64,000 bases of DNA, taken from assembly GCA_963732225.1 (NCBI GenBank), contig CAVSYR010000005.1, positions 992,001 through 1,056,000 on the forward strand, written 5' to 3'. The stretch is from VRUE01 sp963732225 (GTDB taxonomy: Bacteria; Actinomycetota; Thermoleophilia; Solirubrobacterales; 70-9). The translations under genes and the position numbers were made by a program. The notes under the pieces were generated by a model. It was not told where the DNA came from and made no database searches. It saw only the letters and a list, made by a program, of their open reading frames with translations. Shown piece by piece: positions 34,034-42,575 of this stretch (positions are counted from its first letter, which is position 1; the number at the start of each line of letters is the position of its first letter).

Positions 34034-34839
34034 AGCGGCGCTCCCTCGCCTCGCGGCGCGAGCGGCCGCTGATCGGGGTGACCACCTCCGAGGTGCGCCG
34101 CGCCGAGAGCACCGAGCCGACTCCGGAGGGCGAGCCGCCGCGCCACGAGATGGCGCTCGGACTGCCCTACCTGCGCGGCCTCGAGGCGGCCGGCGCCCTG
34201 CCGGTGGTGATGCCTCCGCTGGGCGAGGAGGCGATCGAGCCGCTGCTCGACCGCTTCGACGGCATCTGCCTCTCCGGCGGCCCCGACCTCGACCCCGGCA
34301 CCTACGGCGCCGAGCCCCACCCCGAACTGGGCCCGACCGAGCCCGACCTCGACCGCTTCGAGCTGGCCGTGGCGCGGCGGGCCGACTCGCGCGAAATCCC
34401 GATCCTGGCGATCTGTCGCGGCACCCAGGCGCTCAACATCGTCCGCGGCGGCTCACTGCACCAGCATCTGCCCGAGCTCTCGACCGAGATCGCCCACCGC
34501 CAGAAACTGCCCGGCGACCAGCCCAGCCACCCGGTGACGATCAAGTCCGGCAGCCGCCTGGCCGAGGCGCTTGGGATCGGCGAGGTCGAGGTCAACTCCT
34601 TCCACCACCAGGCGATCGAGCGGCTCGGCGAGGGGTTGGTCGTCTCCGCGGTCGCGCCCGACGGCACGATCGAGGGCATCGAGGACCCGCGCCGCCGCTT
34701 CCTGATCGGCGTCCAGTGGCACGCCGAGACCCTCGTCCACCGCGAGCCCGAGGCGGAGCTCTTCCGCCGCTTCGTCGCGGCCTGCCGCGACGACGGCGCC
34801 GAGTTCGAACGGCGCAGCGGCAGGGAGATCGCGCTGTGA
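34030..34839 (+). CDS. Gamma-glutamyl hydrolase-like peptidase C26 (PuuD-type)
   Basis: A 269-aa class I amidotransferase-like hydrolase. The nucleophile is in IPILAICRGTQALNIVRGGSLHQHL (Cys near residue 133) and the His-Glu pair in RRFLIGVQWHAETL. These enzymes hydrolyse gamma-glutamyl amide bonds, for instance gamma-glutamyl-GABA in putrescine breakdown. The ATG overlaps the ATP-grasp stop by 4 bp (ATGA), so ligase and hydrolase are coupled. No puuA, puuB or puuC is visible. Confidence 0.85.
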   Translation: MKRRSLASRRERPLIGVTTSEVRRAESTEPTPEGEPPRHEMALGLPYLRGLEAAGALPVVMPPLGEEAIEPLLDRFDGICLSGGPDLDPGTYGAEPHPELGPTEPDLDRFELAVARRADSREIPILAICRGTQALNIVRGGSLHQHLPELSTEIAHRQKLPGDQPSHPVTIKSGSRLAEALGIGEVEVNSFHHQAIERLGEGLVVSAVAPDGTIEGIEDPRRRFLIGVQWHAETLVHREPEAELFRRFVAACRDDGAEFERRSGREIAL

Positions 34840-34906
34840 GCGGCCCGATCGGCACGGTGATCTCCGGGTGTTCGAATCCGTGGCGATCGGGCCGCGAACC
34901 GGTCGT

Positions 34907-36055
34907 ATGAGCGAGACGATGAGCACGCTGCCCGCCTGGGCGACCTGGGCCCCCGGCCACGAGCTCGGCCCCTACACGGTCGGGATCGAGGAGGAGGTGA
35001 TGCTGCTCGACGAGATGACCTGGGCCCTGGCTCACCGCATCGACAGCGTGCTGCCACGCCTGCCGCGGGCTGAGGTCGAGAGCTTCACCGCCGAGACCCA
35101 CGGCTCGGCCCTGGAGATCCAGACCGGTGTGCACAGCCGGATCGCCGGCGCGATCGGCGAGCTGGCGGCGCTGCGGGCCGAGCTCGACCGGGTCCTGCGT
35201 CCGCTGGCGATGCGCGCCGCGGTGGCCGGCACCCACCCCTTCGCGGTCTGGCAGGAGATCGTCGTCTCCGCCGGCGAGCGCTACCAGTTCGTCTACGGCT
35301 CGATGCGCGAGCTGGCCCGCCGCGAGCCGACCTTCGGCCTCCACGTTCACGTCGGCGTGCCCGACGCCGAAGCGGCGATCCACGCCGCCAACCGCCTCCG
35401 CGTCCACATCCCGCTGCTGCTCGCGCTCTCGGTTAACTCGCCCTTCTGGCAGGGTCGCGACACCGGCCTCGCCTCGGCCCGCACGCCGCTCTTCCAGGCC
35501 TTTCCGCGGGTCGGCATCCCCCGCGCCTTCGCCGACTACGCCGACTACGCCGAGGCGGTCGACGTGCTGATCCGCAGCGACGCCGTCCCCGAGCCGACCT
35601 TCCTCTGGTGGGACGTGCGACCGCAGCCGCGCTTCGGCACGGTCGAGGTACGGATCATGGACGCGCAGACGACCTTGGCCGACGCCGCCGCGTTGGCGGC
35701 CCTGGTCCAGTGCATCGTCCGTTACGAGGTCGAGGACGAGCCCGACGTCAGCCAGCTGGCGATTCCCCAAGAGGTACTGGCCGAGAACCGCTTTCTCGCC
35801 GCGCGCGACGGCATGGATGCCGACCTGATCGAGCCCAGTCTCGACCGCCGCATCCCGGCGCGCGAGCTGCTATCTGACCTGATCGTCGCCTGCCGGCCCC
35901 ACGCCGAGGCGCTCGACTGCATCGCCGAGCTCGATCACCTCGCCCTGCTCGGCGAGCGCACCGGCGCCAAGCGCCAGCTCGAGCGCTCGCGCGCGCTCGG
36001 CTCGCTGCCAAGGCTGGTCGGCGTACTCGCCGATGATTTCCTTGCCGCGCCCTAG
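34907..36055 (+). CDS. GCS2-family carboxylate-amine ligase (YbdK-like)
   Basis: A protein of about 382 aa with the GCS2 opening YTVGIEEEVMLLDEMTWALAH, then VESFTAETHGSALEIQTGVH, FGLHVHVGVPDAEAA and RPQPRFGTVEVRIMDAQTTL. GCS2 enzymes join glutamate to an amine such as cysteine. ATG 34907 is used; ATG 34919 is possible and the upstream GTG/TTG extension has no homology. It ends overlapping a convergent thioesterase by 4 bp. Likely works with the two genes before it on gamma-glutamyl compounds. Confidence 0.85.
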   Translation: MSETMSTLPAWATWAPGHELGPYTVGIEEEVMLLDEMTWALAHRIDSVLPRLPRAEVESFTAETHGSALEIQTGVHSRIAGAIGELAALRAELDRVLRPLAMRAAVAGTHPFAVWQEIVVSAGERYQFVYGSMRELARREPTFGLHVHVGVPDAEAAIHAANRLRVHIPLLLALSVNSPFWQGRDTGLASARTPLFQAFPRVGIPRAFADYADYAEAVDVLIRSDAVPEPTFLWWDVRPQPRFGTVEVRIMDAQTTLADAAALAALVQCIVRYEVEDEPDVSQLAIPQEVLAENRFLAARDGMDADLIEPSLDRRIPARELLSDLIVACRPHAEALDCIAELDHLALLGERTGAKRQLERSRALGSLPRLVGVLADDFLAAP

Positions 36056-36507
36056 TCGCGCGGCGCCAACACAAACTGACTGACGATCAAGTTCGCGGCC
36101 AAGCGAGGCTCGGAGCCCTCGCGCAGGCGCTCGATCTTGACCTCGATTACGACTGTGCTCTTGCCGGCGTGCAGGGGCGTGGCGACGGCGACGATCTCAT
36201 CGCCGGGGAGGCCGGCGGAGAAGACGTTGAGCTTCAGCTCAATCGTGGTGAAGTTGTGTCGCGGCGGGATGTTGCGGAAGGTCGCCCAAGCGGCGACGGT
36301 GTCACCAAGCGCGGTCCAGACCCCGCCATGGACGTAGCCGCCGGGGTGCAGGTGGCGCTGGTCGACGACGATGCGGCCGCTGGCAAAGCTGTCCTCGATC
36401 TCAATTGGCTCGATGCCGAGGTCGCCGGGGAAGCTGCCGCCGATGAAGCCGCGCACGTTCTCGGGCGTGAAGAAGGACCCGTCCGGAGTCGCCGAGCGCT
36501 CGCTCAC
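36052..36507 (-). CDS. PaaI-like hotdog thioesterase
   Basis: A 151-aa hotdog-fold protein with LHPGGYVHGGVWTALGDTVAAWATF (catalytic region HGG) and TTIELKLNVFSAGLPGDEIVAVATPLHAGKSTVVIEVKI. Such enzymes cut acyl-CoA or aryl-CoA esters. The start overlaps the upstream monooxygenase stop by 4 bp, suggesting an operon with the crotonase and thiolase genes. Substrate unresolved. Confidence 0.85.
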   Translation of the reverse strand: MSERSATPDGSFFTPENVRGFIGGSFPGDLGIEPIEIEDSFASGRIVVDQRHLHPGGYVHGGVWTALGDTVAAWATFRNIPPRHNFTTIELKLNVFSAGLPGDEIVAVATPLHAGKSTVVIEVKIERLREGSEPRLAANLIVSQFVLAPRD

Positions 36508-37961
36508 CGCGTCTCCGCCAACTCGTAGGCGCCCGGCACGAGACGCTCGGTGCGGCGCTTGTAGGTGCTCCAGATCCAGGGCCAGTTGCTCGGGTCGTTG
36601 CCGTTCTCGTCGACGTACCAGTTGCTACAGCCGCTGTGCCAGACGGTTTTGGCCAGGGCAGCGCGAAGCTCGCGGTCGAAGTCCGCGGCCGCCTTGGGCC
36701 TGACCTCGATCCGCTTGGCTCGCGCGTTCTCCATCTCGCGCAGGGCGGCCAGCACGTGGCCGATGCCGCACTCGAGCGTGTTGACCACCGAGCCGCTGCC
36801 GCCGTTCGTGTTCGGCCCGTAGAGCAGGAACATGTTGGGGAAGCCAGGCACGCTGAGGCCGAGGTAGGCGCGCGCAATCTCCCCCCACTCCTGATCCAGC
36901 GTGCGGCCGGCTCGACCGCTGATCTCCATCGGCGCGACGAAGTCGTGCGAGGCAAAGCCGGTGGCGAGAACGATCGCGTCGATGGGCCGCTCGACCCCGC
37001 TCGCGTCGCGGATTCCAGTCGCGGTGACCGCAGCGATCCGCTCCGCGACCAACTCCACGTTGGGCTCGGTCAGGGTCGGATACCACTCGTCGGTGAGCAT
37101 GATCCGCTTGCAGCCGAACTCGTCTGCCGGCATCACCTTGCGGCGCAGCTCGAGGTCGGAGATCGCCGCGTTGATCTGGCGGCGGCCGACCGCGCGCAGC
37201 GCCGGCAACAGCCAGCGCTTGTGGGTCAGGGCCGCCGCGGCGAACTCCTGGAAGGCGAAGACCGAGGCGCGGTCGAGTCGGCGCAGGGCCGGGAAGCGAC
37301 GGAAGAGGGCGTGGGTCCGCGCCGAGTACTCGAAGTCCATCTTCGGCAGGGTCCAACCGGGAGAGCGCTGGTAGACGTCGAGCTGGGCGACCTCGGGTTG
37401 GATCGCCGGCACGACCTGGATCGCGCTGCAACCGGTGCCAACTACGGCGACGCGCTTGCCGCTCAAGTCGACGTCATGGCGCCACTCGGCCGTGTGGAAA
37501 GCGGGGCCCTCGAAGCTCTCCAGCCCCTCGATCGGTGGCACGGTCGGCACCGAGAGCTGGCCGCAGGCGGTGATCAGGAGGTCGGCCTCGTGCGGCCCGG
37601 CGCTCGTCTCCAGCCGCCACTTGCCGCGCTCCTCGTCCCAAGCGGCGCTCCTCACCTCGGTCCCGGTACGGACCTTGTCGAGCACGCCGAAGTGCCGCGC
37701 CACCCCTTCCACATACGCCTGGATCTCGACCTGCGGGGCATAGCGACGCGACCAGCGATTGGGGGCAAAGGAGTACTCGTAGAGGTGCGAGGGGATGTCG
37801 CAGGCGGCGCCGGGGTAGGTGTTGTGCTGCCAGACCCCGCCGACCCGCTCGCCCTTCTCGAAGACGGTGACGGCCTCGTAGCCCTCGCGCTTCAGCATCA
37901 CCGCGGCGCCGACTCCACCGAAGCCGCCGCCGACCACCGCGATTGAGGGCCTCTCACTCAA
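36504..37961 (-). CDS. Baeyer-Villiger-type flavin monooxygenase
   Basis: The protein has an FAD Rossmann motif (IAVVGGGFGGVGAAVML), the BVMO fingerprint FEGPAFHTAEW (FxGxxxHxxxW) near residue 150 and an NADPH motif KRVAVVGTGCSAIQV. It should insert oxygen into a ketone to give an ester. The start used is TTG 37961, overlapping the crotonase stop by 8 bp; ATG 37982 gives seven more residues and is also possible. Length of about 485 aa is normal. The neighbouring thioesterase, crotonase and thiolase suggest breakdown of a cyclic or sterol-like ketone. Confidence 0.82.
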   Translation of the reverse strand: MSERPSIAVVGGGFGGVGAAVMLKREGYEAVTVFEKGERVGGVWQHNTYPGAACDIPSHLYEYSFAPNRWSRRYAPQVEIQAYVEGVARHFGVLDKVRTGTEVRSAAWDEERGKWRLETSAGPHEADLLITACGQLSVPTVPPIEGLESFEGPAFHTAEWRHDVDLSGKRVAVVGTGCSAIQVVPAIQPEVAQLDVYQRSPGWTLPKMDFEYSARTHALFRRFPALRRLDRASVFAFQEFAAAALTHKRWLLPALRAVGRRQINAAISDLELRRKVMPADEFGCKRIMLTDEWYPTLTEPNVELVAERIAAVTATGIRDASGVERPIDAIVLATGFASHDFVAPMEISGRAGRTLDQEWGEIARAYLGLSVPGFPNMFLLYGPNTNGGSGSVVNTLECGIGHVLAALREMENARAKRIEVRPKAAADFDRELRAALAKTVWHSGCSNWYVDENGNDPSNWPWIWSTYKRRTERLVPGAYELAETR

Positions 37962-38871
37962 GGCCGAACCCCTCCAGCCCATAGTCGCCAAACGGTTCGT
38001 CGCGCTCGCGCACCGCCTCTTTGAAACCGCCCTCGGCGGCACGGCGGACGAAGCCGTGGCCCTCCTCGGTGTGCCGGGCGACGCCGTCGAAGAAGGTGCC
38101 GAGCAGCTGCGTCTGGTGCAGGCCCTGGGCGTAGAGCCCTTGGTTGACCAGCATCTTCATCATCACCAGCTGGTTGATCGGCATTTGCGCGACCCGCCCG
38201 AGCAGCCGCTCGAAGCACTCGTCGAGCTCGGCGGCGGGAGCCGCCTCGGTCGCCAGGCCCCACTCCTCGGCCTCAGCACCGGTCAGCGAGTCGCCGGTGA
38301 AGAGCAGCCGCTTGGCCCGCATCGGCCCAACTCGCGAAGCCCACATCGCCGTCGTCGGCGAGCCCCAGACGCGCGCCGGCGGGTAGCCGATCTTGGCGTC
38401 CTCGGCGATCACCAGCAGGTCCGAGCAGAGCGCCATGTCGGTGCCGCCGGCGACGCAGTAGCCGTGCACCTTGCAGAGCACCGGCTTTTCGGAGTGGAAG
38501 AGGCTCATGAAGCCGCGCACGTTGCGCCACATGAACTGGAAGTCGGTGACCGGATCCCAGTTGGACTCGGGCATGTGGTTGGCCCCGATCGTGGCCGGGT
38601 CGAGCGGCGAGCCGGCCGGCGCCTCCACCCCACCCAGCTCGCTCATGTCCCCCTCGGCCGAGGCGACCAGGTCATAGCCGCCGCAGAAGCCCGTGCCGTT
38701 GCCGGCCAGGGCGATCGCGTGCACCTCGGGGTCGAGGTTGGCCCGCTCGACGCAGGCCGCCAGCTCGGCCGGCATCCGCGGCGTGATCCCGTTGCCGCGC
38801 TCCGGCCGATCCAGCGTTATGCGCGCGACTCGATCGCTGCTCTCATAGGTCAGCGTCTCGAGTCGCGGCAT
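37954..38871 (-). CDS. Enoyl-CoA hydratase/isomerase family protein
   Basis: Start ATG 38871 (MPRLETLTYESSDRVARITLDRPERGNGIT) lies 10 bp after the thiolase stop. The crotonase oxyanion-hole motifs are AIALAGNGTGFCGGYDLV and VHGYCVAGGTDMALCSDL. The usual pair of catalytic glutamates is not obvious (region AKIGYPPARVWGSP), so the reaction may not be simple hydration. It is about 305 aa, longer than the 260-aa average, because of an insertion near residues 85-125. Confidence 0.82.
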   Translation of the reverse strand: MPRLETLTYESSDRVARITLDRPERGNGITPRMPAELAACVERANLDPEVHAIALAGNGTGFCGGYDLVASAEGDMSELGGVEAPAGSPLDPATIGANHMPESNWDPVTDFQFMWRNVRGFMSLFHSEKPVLCKVHGYCVAGGTDMALCSDLLVIAEDAKIGYPPARVWGSPTTAMWASRVGPMRAKRLLFTGDSLTGAEAEEWGLATEAAPAAELDECFERLLGRVAQMPINQLVMMKMLVNQGLYAQGLHQTQLLGTFFDGVARHTEEGHGFVRRAAEGGFKEAVRERDEPFGDYGLEGFGLE

Positions 38872-38881
38872 CGCACTTCTC

Positions 38882-40054
38882 CTAGTTGAGGCGTTCCACG
38901 AGCATCGCCTTGCCCTGACCACCCGCGACGCACATCGTCTCGAGGCCGACCTGGTGGTCGTCGGTCTCCATCACGTTGAGCAGGGTGCCCATGATGCGGG
39001 CGCCGGTCATCCCGAACGGGTGGCCGAGGGCGATCGCGCCACCGTGGGTGTTGAGCTTGTCTTCGGCGATGCCGCATTCGGCCATGATCGGGATCACCTG
39101 AGCGGCGAAGGCCTCGTTGAGCTCGACCGCGTCGACGTCCTCGATCGTCATCCCGGCCCGGTCGAGCACCTTCTTGATCGCGCCGATCGGGGCGACGCCC
39201 ATCAGCTCCGGCTCGTTGCCGTAGGTGGCGGCGGTGATGATCCGGGCGCGCGGGGTTAGGCCCAGCTCCTTGGCCTTGGTGTCGCTCATCAGCAGCACCG
39301 CGGCGGCGCCGTCGTTGAGCGGGCAGGAGTTGCCGGCGGTGACGCCGCCGCCGCCCTCGAAGGCCTCCGGCAGCTGGGAGAGCTTCTCCAGGGTCGAGGA
39401 GGCGCGAGGACCGTCGTCCTTACCGACCTCGGTCCCGTCCTCGAGCTTGACCGGGACGATCTCGCGATCGAAGAAGCCGTCCTCCTGCGACTTCACCGCC
39501 AGTTCCTGCGAGCGCTGCGCGAACTTGTCCATGTCGGCGCGGCTGACCTCGTACTTCTTGGCCACGTTGACGGCGGTGATGCCCATGTCGATGTAGGCGT
39601 TGGGCTGGCCGTTCTCGCCGATCAGGTTGGGGTTGCGGTCGTCCACCCGGACGGGCTCACTGGCTTCGTTGAAGCGGCTCACCCACTCGACCCCGGCGGC
39701 GATGTAGACGTCGCCCTCGCCGGCCTTGATCGCGTTGCCGGCGTGGCGGATCGCGTCGAGGCTGGAGGAGCAGTAGCGCGAGACGGTGACGCCGTTGACG
39801 GTCTGCGGCAGCTTCTCGGAGAGCAGCGAGATGATGCGGCCGATGTTGAAGCCCTGCAGTCCCTGAGGCATGCCGACGCCGCAGAAGACGTCCTCGACCA
39901 GGGCCGGGTCGACATCCGGGTTGCGCTCGAGCAACTGGTCGACCACGAAGGCGCCCGTCTCCTCCGGGCGCAGCTGGGCCAGCGAGCCCTTGAAAGCACG
40001 GCCAATCGGCGTGCGGATGGTGTCGACGATTACTGCCTCGGGCATGCGGGTCAT
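38882..40054 (-). CDS. Acetyl-CoA C-acyltransferase (thiolase)
   Basis: A 390-aa thiolase with the acyl-enzyme Cys in VSRYCSSSLDAIRHAGNAI (about residue 90), the His in NTHGGAIALGHPFGMTGARI and the second Cys in MCVAGGQGKAMLVERLN. Start MTRMPEAVIVDTIRTPIGRAFKG fits the degradative class. First gene of the -strand set thiolase-crotonase-monooxygenase-thioesterase. It would release acetyl-CoA or propionyl-CoA in beta-oxidation-like degradation. Confidence 0.92.
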   Translation of the reverse strand: MTRMPEAVIVDTIRTPIGRAFKGSLAQLRPEETGAFVVDQLLERNPDVDPALVEDVFCGVGMPQGLQGFNIGRIISLLSEKLPQTVNGVTVSRYCSSSLDAIRHAGNAIKAGEGDVYIAAGVEWVSRFNEASEPVRVDDRNPNLIGENGQPNAYIDMGITAVNVAKKYEVSRADMDKFAQRSQELAVKSQEDGFFDREIVPVKLEDGTEVGKDDGPRASSTLEKLSQLPEAFEGGGGVTAGNSCPLNDGAAAVLLMSDTKAKELGLTPRARIITAATYGNEPELMGVAPIGAIKKVLDRAGMTIEDVDAVELNEAFAAQVIPIMAECGIAEDKLNTHGGAIALGHPFGMTGARIMGTLLNVMETDDHQVGLETMCVAGGQGKAMLVERLN

Positions 40055-40141
40055 CTCCTTCGGGCTGGGGTCGGGAAGTGCGGGCCGCAGGGTAGTGGAT
40101 CGGGAGCGCAGGGCTCCGGGGCAGGCTCTAAGTTAGTGGCG

Positions 40142-40528
40142 ATGTCGCTGGACGGACTGCGGGCGTGGATAGGGGTGGTCGAGCGCAAGCTGACCATGCG
40201 CACCCGCGTCTTCCTCGTCCTCGTCGCGATCGCAATCGGTGGGGCAGGCGCTGGCATCGTCTTGGCGCTCGACGCCCAGGACAACGCGGTGACCAAGGGG
40301 GACCTGCAGAGCGTGCGCGACGAACTGGCCGGCACGACCGCGCCGGCCGAAGCGCCAGGGGCGAGCGAACTGGAAGCCGAAGTGGAAACGTTGCAGTCGG
40401 AAGTCGCCGCGCTGCGAGCCGAAGTCGCCTCTCAAGGCAAGGGAAACGGCGGCGCCGAAGCTCCGAGTGCGGCGCCAAAGGAAGAAACCGGCGGCGCCGA
40501 CAGCGAAGAAGACACGCCGAAGAAGTAA
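40142..40528 (+). CDS. Small membrane protein with coiled coil, unknown
   Basis: ATG 40142 gives a 128-aa protein with a basic amphipathic start, one membrane helix (RVFLVLVAIAIGGAGAGIVLAL, about 21-42), a coiled coil (ELEAEVETLQSEVAALRAEVAS, about 78-100) and an acidic tail ending EEDTPKK. No family is recognised. The upstream reading to 39743 is antisense to thiolase and is dropped. It is a common type of envelope-linked small protein in this lineage. Confidence 0.65.
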   Translation: MSLDGLRAWIGVVERKLTMRTRVFLVLVAIAIGGAGAGIVLALDAQDNAVTKGDLQSVRDELAGTTAPAEAPGASELEAEVETLQSEVAALRAEVASQGKGNGGAEAPSAAPKEETGGADSEEDTPKK

Positions 40529-40653
40529 GAGCATTCGTGCGAATCCGCACGATCTTTTCCCGCATCGTCCCCTGACTGCGTTACATTCGCCGCAATTCGA
40601 CCTCGCGAGCACCCGCGAGCTCTGCCGCCCAGGCAGTGAAAGGAGTTGCCCTG

Positions 40654-40800
40654 ATGCCAGAGGGTTACTGCGTCAAGGAGCGCAAGAAGGTCGAGATCAA
40701 AGACGCCAAGCAGGTGACGATGAAGAACGGTCGCCCCGCGATCCAGGGAACCTGCCCGGATTGCGGCACGAAAATCTTCAAGATCGGCAAACTCGAGTAG
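40654..40800 (+). CDS. Small zinc-ribbon protein (DUF5679-like), 48 aa
   Basis: ATG 40654 to TAG 40800 encodes 48 residues with GTCPDCGTKIFKIGK at the end and an N-terminal YCVKERKKVEI. The CPDC plus an upstream Cys (YC) may form a zinc site. A ribosome site AAAGGAG precedes the ATG by about 9 bp. It matches the small DUF5679 proteins found across Chloroflexi and actinobacteria, often described from DNA topoisomerase-like tails. Role unknown. Confidence 0.75.
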   Translation: MPEGYCVKERKKVEIKDAKQVTMKNGRPAIQGTCPDCGTKIFKIGKLE

Positions 40801-40844
40801 TCCGGACCTGAACCTGCGTCAGCGGGCATTCGTATGCCGATCGA

Positions 40845-41354
40845 ATGCCACCTGGCGCCTTGACAGACGAGCGGGACGTGCGTGAGGCCTATTCGGCCCA
40901 CGCATCCGAGCTCTACGGCTTCGCGGTCCGCTCGCTCGGCGACTCCGGTCTCGCCGAAGAGGCCGTTCAGGAGACTTTCCTGCGCGCTTGGCGCGCGGGC
41001 GAGCGCTTCGATCCCCAGATCGGTTCGCTGCGCACCTGGCTGTTCGCGATCCTGCGCAACGTCGTGATCGACCTCGGCCGCGCCCGCGCCGCCCGGCCGA
41101 CCGTCTCCGACGAAGGTGTCGAGGCCTCGGTAGAGCCCTTTGACGAGGCGCTGCTCTCCTGGCAGATCGAGGAGGCGATGCGGCGGATCGGCGACCAGCA
41201 TCGCCGCGTCTTGGTCGAGACCTACTACCGCGGCCGCCCCTACGCCGAGGTCGCCGATGAACTCGGCGTGCCCGAGGGAACGGTGAAGAGCCGCGTCTAC
41301 TACGGCCTGCGCGCGCTGCGGGTCGTGCTCGAGGAGATGGGCTATGAAGACTGA
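40845..41354 (+). CDS. ECF-type RNA polymerase sigma factor
   Basis: A 169-aa sigma-70 family protein. Region 2 is DVREAYSAHASELYGFAVRSLGDSGLAEEAVQETFLRAWRAGERFDPQIGSLRTWLFAILRNVVIDLGR; region 4 is HRRVLVETYYRGRPYAEVADELGVPEGTVKSRVYYGLRALRVVL. No region 1 or 3. The end overlaps an anti-sigma gene by 11 bp, so the pair is coupled. Its targets probably include its own operon. Confidence 0.92.
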   Translation: MPPGALTDERDVREAYSAHASELYGFAVRSLGDSGLAEEAVQETFLRAWRAGERFDPQIGSLRTWLFAILRNVVIDLGRARAARPTVSDEGVEASVEPFDEALLSWQIEEAMRRIGDQHRRVLVETYYRGRPYAEVADELGVPEGTVKSRVYYGLRALRVVLEEMGYED

Positions 41355-42051
41355 CGGCTGCCGCCAATGGAAAGAGGATCTCGGCGCCTACGCGCTCGGG
41401 CACCTCGCCGATCAGGAGCGAGCGGCGCTGGAGGCCCACCTCGAGGGCTGCCCCGCCTGCCGGGCCGAGGCGGACTCGCTGTTCGCCGTCTCGCGGCTGC
41501 TTCCCCATGCCGATCCTGAGCGCTTCGGGCCGGCGCCGCAGCCGCCAGCGGATCTGGGCAAGCGAATCGCCGCGACGATCAGCGACGAGCGGCGCTCCAA
41601 GCGACGCCGGCGTCGCTTGCGCTTCGGGCTCGGCTTCGGCGGCGCCGCGGCAGCAACCGCGATGGCGGTGCTGGCGATCTTCATCCTCTCCAGCGGCGGC
41701 GAAGGCGGCCCCGAGCAGCGCGTCGCCTTCCGCGACCTGCCCAGCGGCGTCAAGATCGCCGCCACGCTGCAACCCCAGGCTTTCGGCACCGAGATCCACA
41801 TGTACGTCAAGGGGATCAGCTCGGGCACGCTCTGCCGCGTCTACATGCGCGGCCCCGGCGGCGATGACGTCTCGGCCGGCACCTTCCGCTACCGCTGGGG
41901 CGCCGATGAGTCCGCCGTGCTCAGCGCCGCCCTCGATCTCTCGCGCGCCAAGGCACTCGTCGTGCACGCCGGGGACCGCACCTTCGTCGCGCCCCTCGGC
42001 AACGCCGAGGCAGCCATGCGCAACCAATCCCAACAGGAGGAATCAACGTGA
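41344..42051 (+). CDS. Anti-sigma factor with zinc-finger (zf-HC2) and RskA-like domain
   Basis: A 235-aa membrane protein. The cytoplasmic ZAS motif HLEGCPAC (HxxxCxxC) near residues 32-40 binds the sigma factor; a helix at about 98-118 crosses the membrane; the outer domain resembles RskA (VKIAATLQPQAFGTEIHMYVKGISSGTLCRVYMRG). It should hold the ECF sigma until an extracellular signal triggers release. It overlaps the lipoprotein gene by 4 bp. Confidence 0.9.
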   Translation: MKTDGCRQWKEDLGAYALGHLADQERAALEAHLEGCPACRAEADSLFAVSRLLPHADPERFGPAPQPPADLGKRIAATISDERRSKRRRRRLRFGLGFGGAAAATAMAVLAIFILSSGGEGGPEQRVAFRDLPSGVKIAATLQPQAFGTEIHMYVKGISSGTLCRVYMRGPGGDDVSAGTFRYRWGADESAVLSAALDLSRAKALVVHAGDRTFVAPLGNAEAAMRNQSQQEEST

Positions 42052-42575
42052 AGAAGTCCTTTCCCGCAGTCGCCGCCTTTGCCCTGATCGCGCTGCTAGC
42101 GATCGCCGGCTGCGGCTCCAGCAGCAACAGCTCGAGCTCTGGCGGCGGTGGCGCCTACGGCGGCGGTGGTGAAACGACGAGCAAGCCAGCCGCCTCGACC
42201 ACCGCCTCCACCGGCGCGCCGATCACCGTCGGCACCGCCAAGGGAGTCGGCAAGGTGTTGGTCGACTCCAACGGCATGACGCTCTACTACTTCCAGAAGG
42301 ACCAGAACGGCGAATCCGCCTGTTACGGCGCCTGCGAACAGGGCTGGCCGCCGCTGAGGACCGAAGGCGCGCCGCAGGCCGGCGAAGGCGCGATGGCCTC
42401 GAAACTGGGCACGACGAAACGCAAAGACGGCACCGTCCAGGTGACGTACAACAACTGGCCGCTCTACACCTTCGTCGAGGACAAGAAGCCGGGCGAAGAC
42501 AACGGCACCGACAGCAAGGCCTTCGGCGCCTCCTGGTACCCGCTACACCCCAACGGGGAAAAGGCGGGCCACTAG
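42048..42575 (+). CDS. Lipoprotein with Yx(FWY)xxD repeats
   Basis: GTG 42048 starts a 175-aa lipoprotein: lipobox LLAIAGCGSS (Cys near residue 23), Ser/Gly linker, then a COG4315-type domain with the repeat motifs LVDSNGMTLYYFQKDQNGES and WPLYTFVEDKKPGEDNG and Cys pair CYGACEQGWPP. The function of this widespread family is unknown. As the third gene of the sigma/anti-sigma operon it is probably a sigma target or part of signal sensing. Confidence 0.88.
   Translation: MKKSFPAVAAFALIALLAIAGCGSSSNSSSSGGGGAYGGGGETTSKPAASTTASTGAPITVGTAKGVGKVLVDSNGMTLYYFQKDQNGESACYGACEQGWPPLRTEGAPQAGEGAMASKLGTTKRKDGTVQVTYNNWPLYTFVEDKKPGEDNGTDSKAFGASWYPLHPNGEKAGH

Noticed and set aside
34030..36055. EgtA/EgtC assignment for the GCS2 and C26 genes
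   Set aside because: The C26 protein is a class I Cys-His-Glu hydrolase, not the N-terminal-nucleophile EgtC, and the cluster is 10 kb from egtB-egtD.
36504..38042. Longer monooxygenase start at 38042
   Set aside because: The extra N-terminal residues overlap the crotonase coding region by about 90 bp and show no family similarity.
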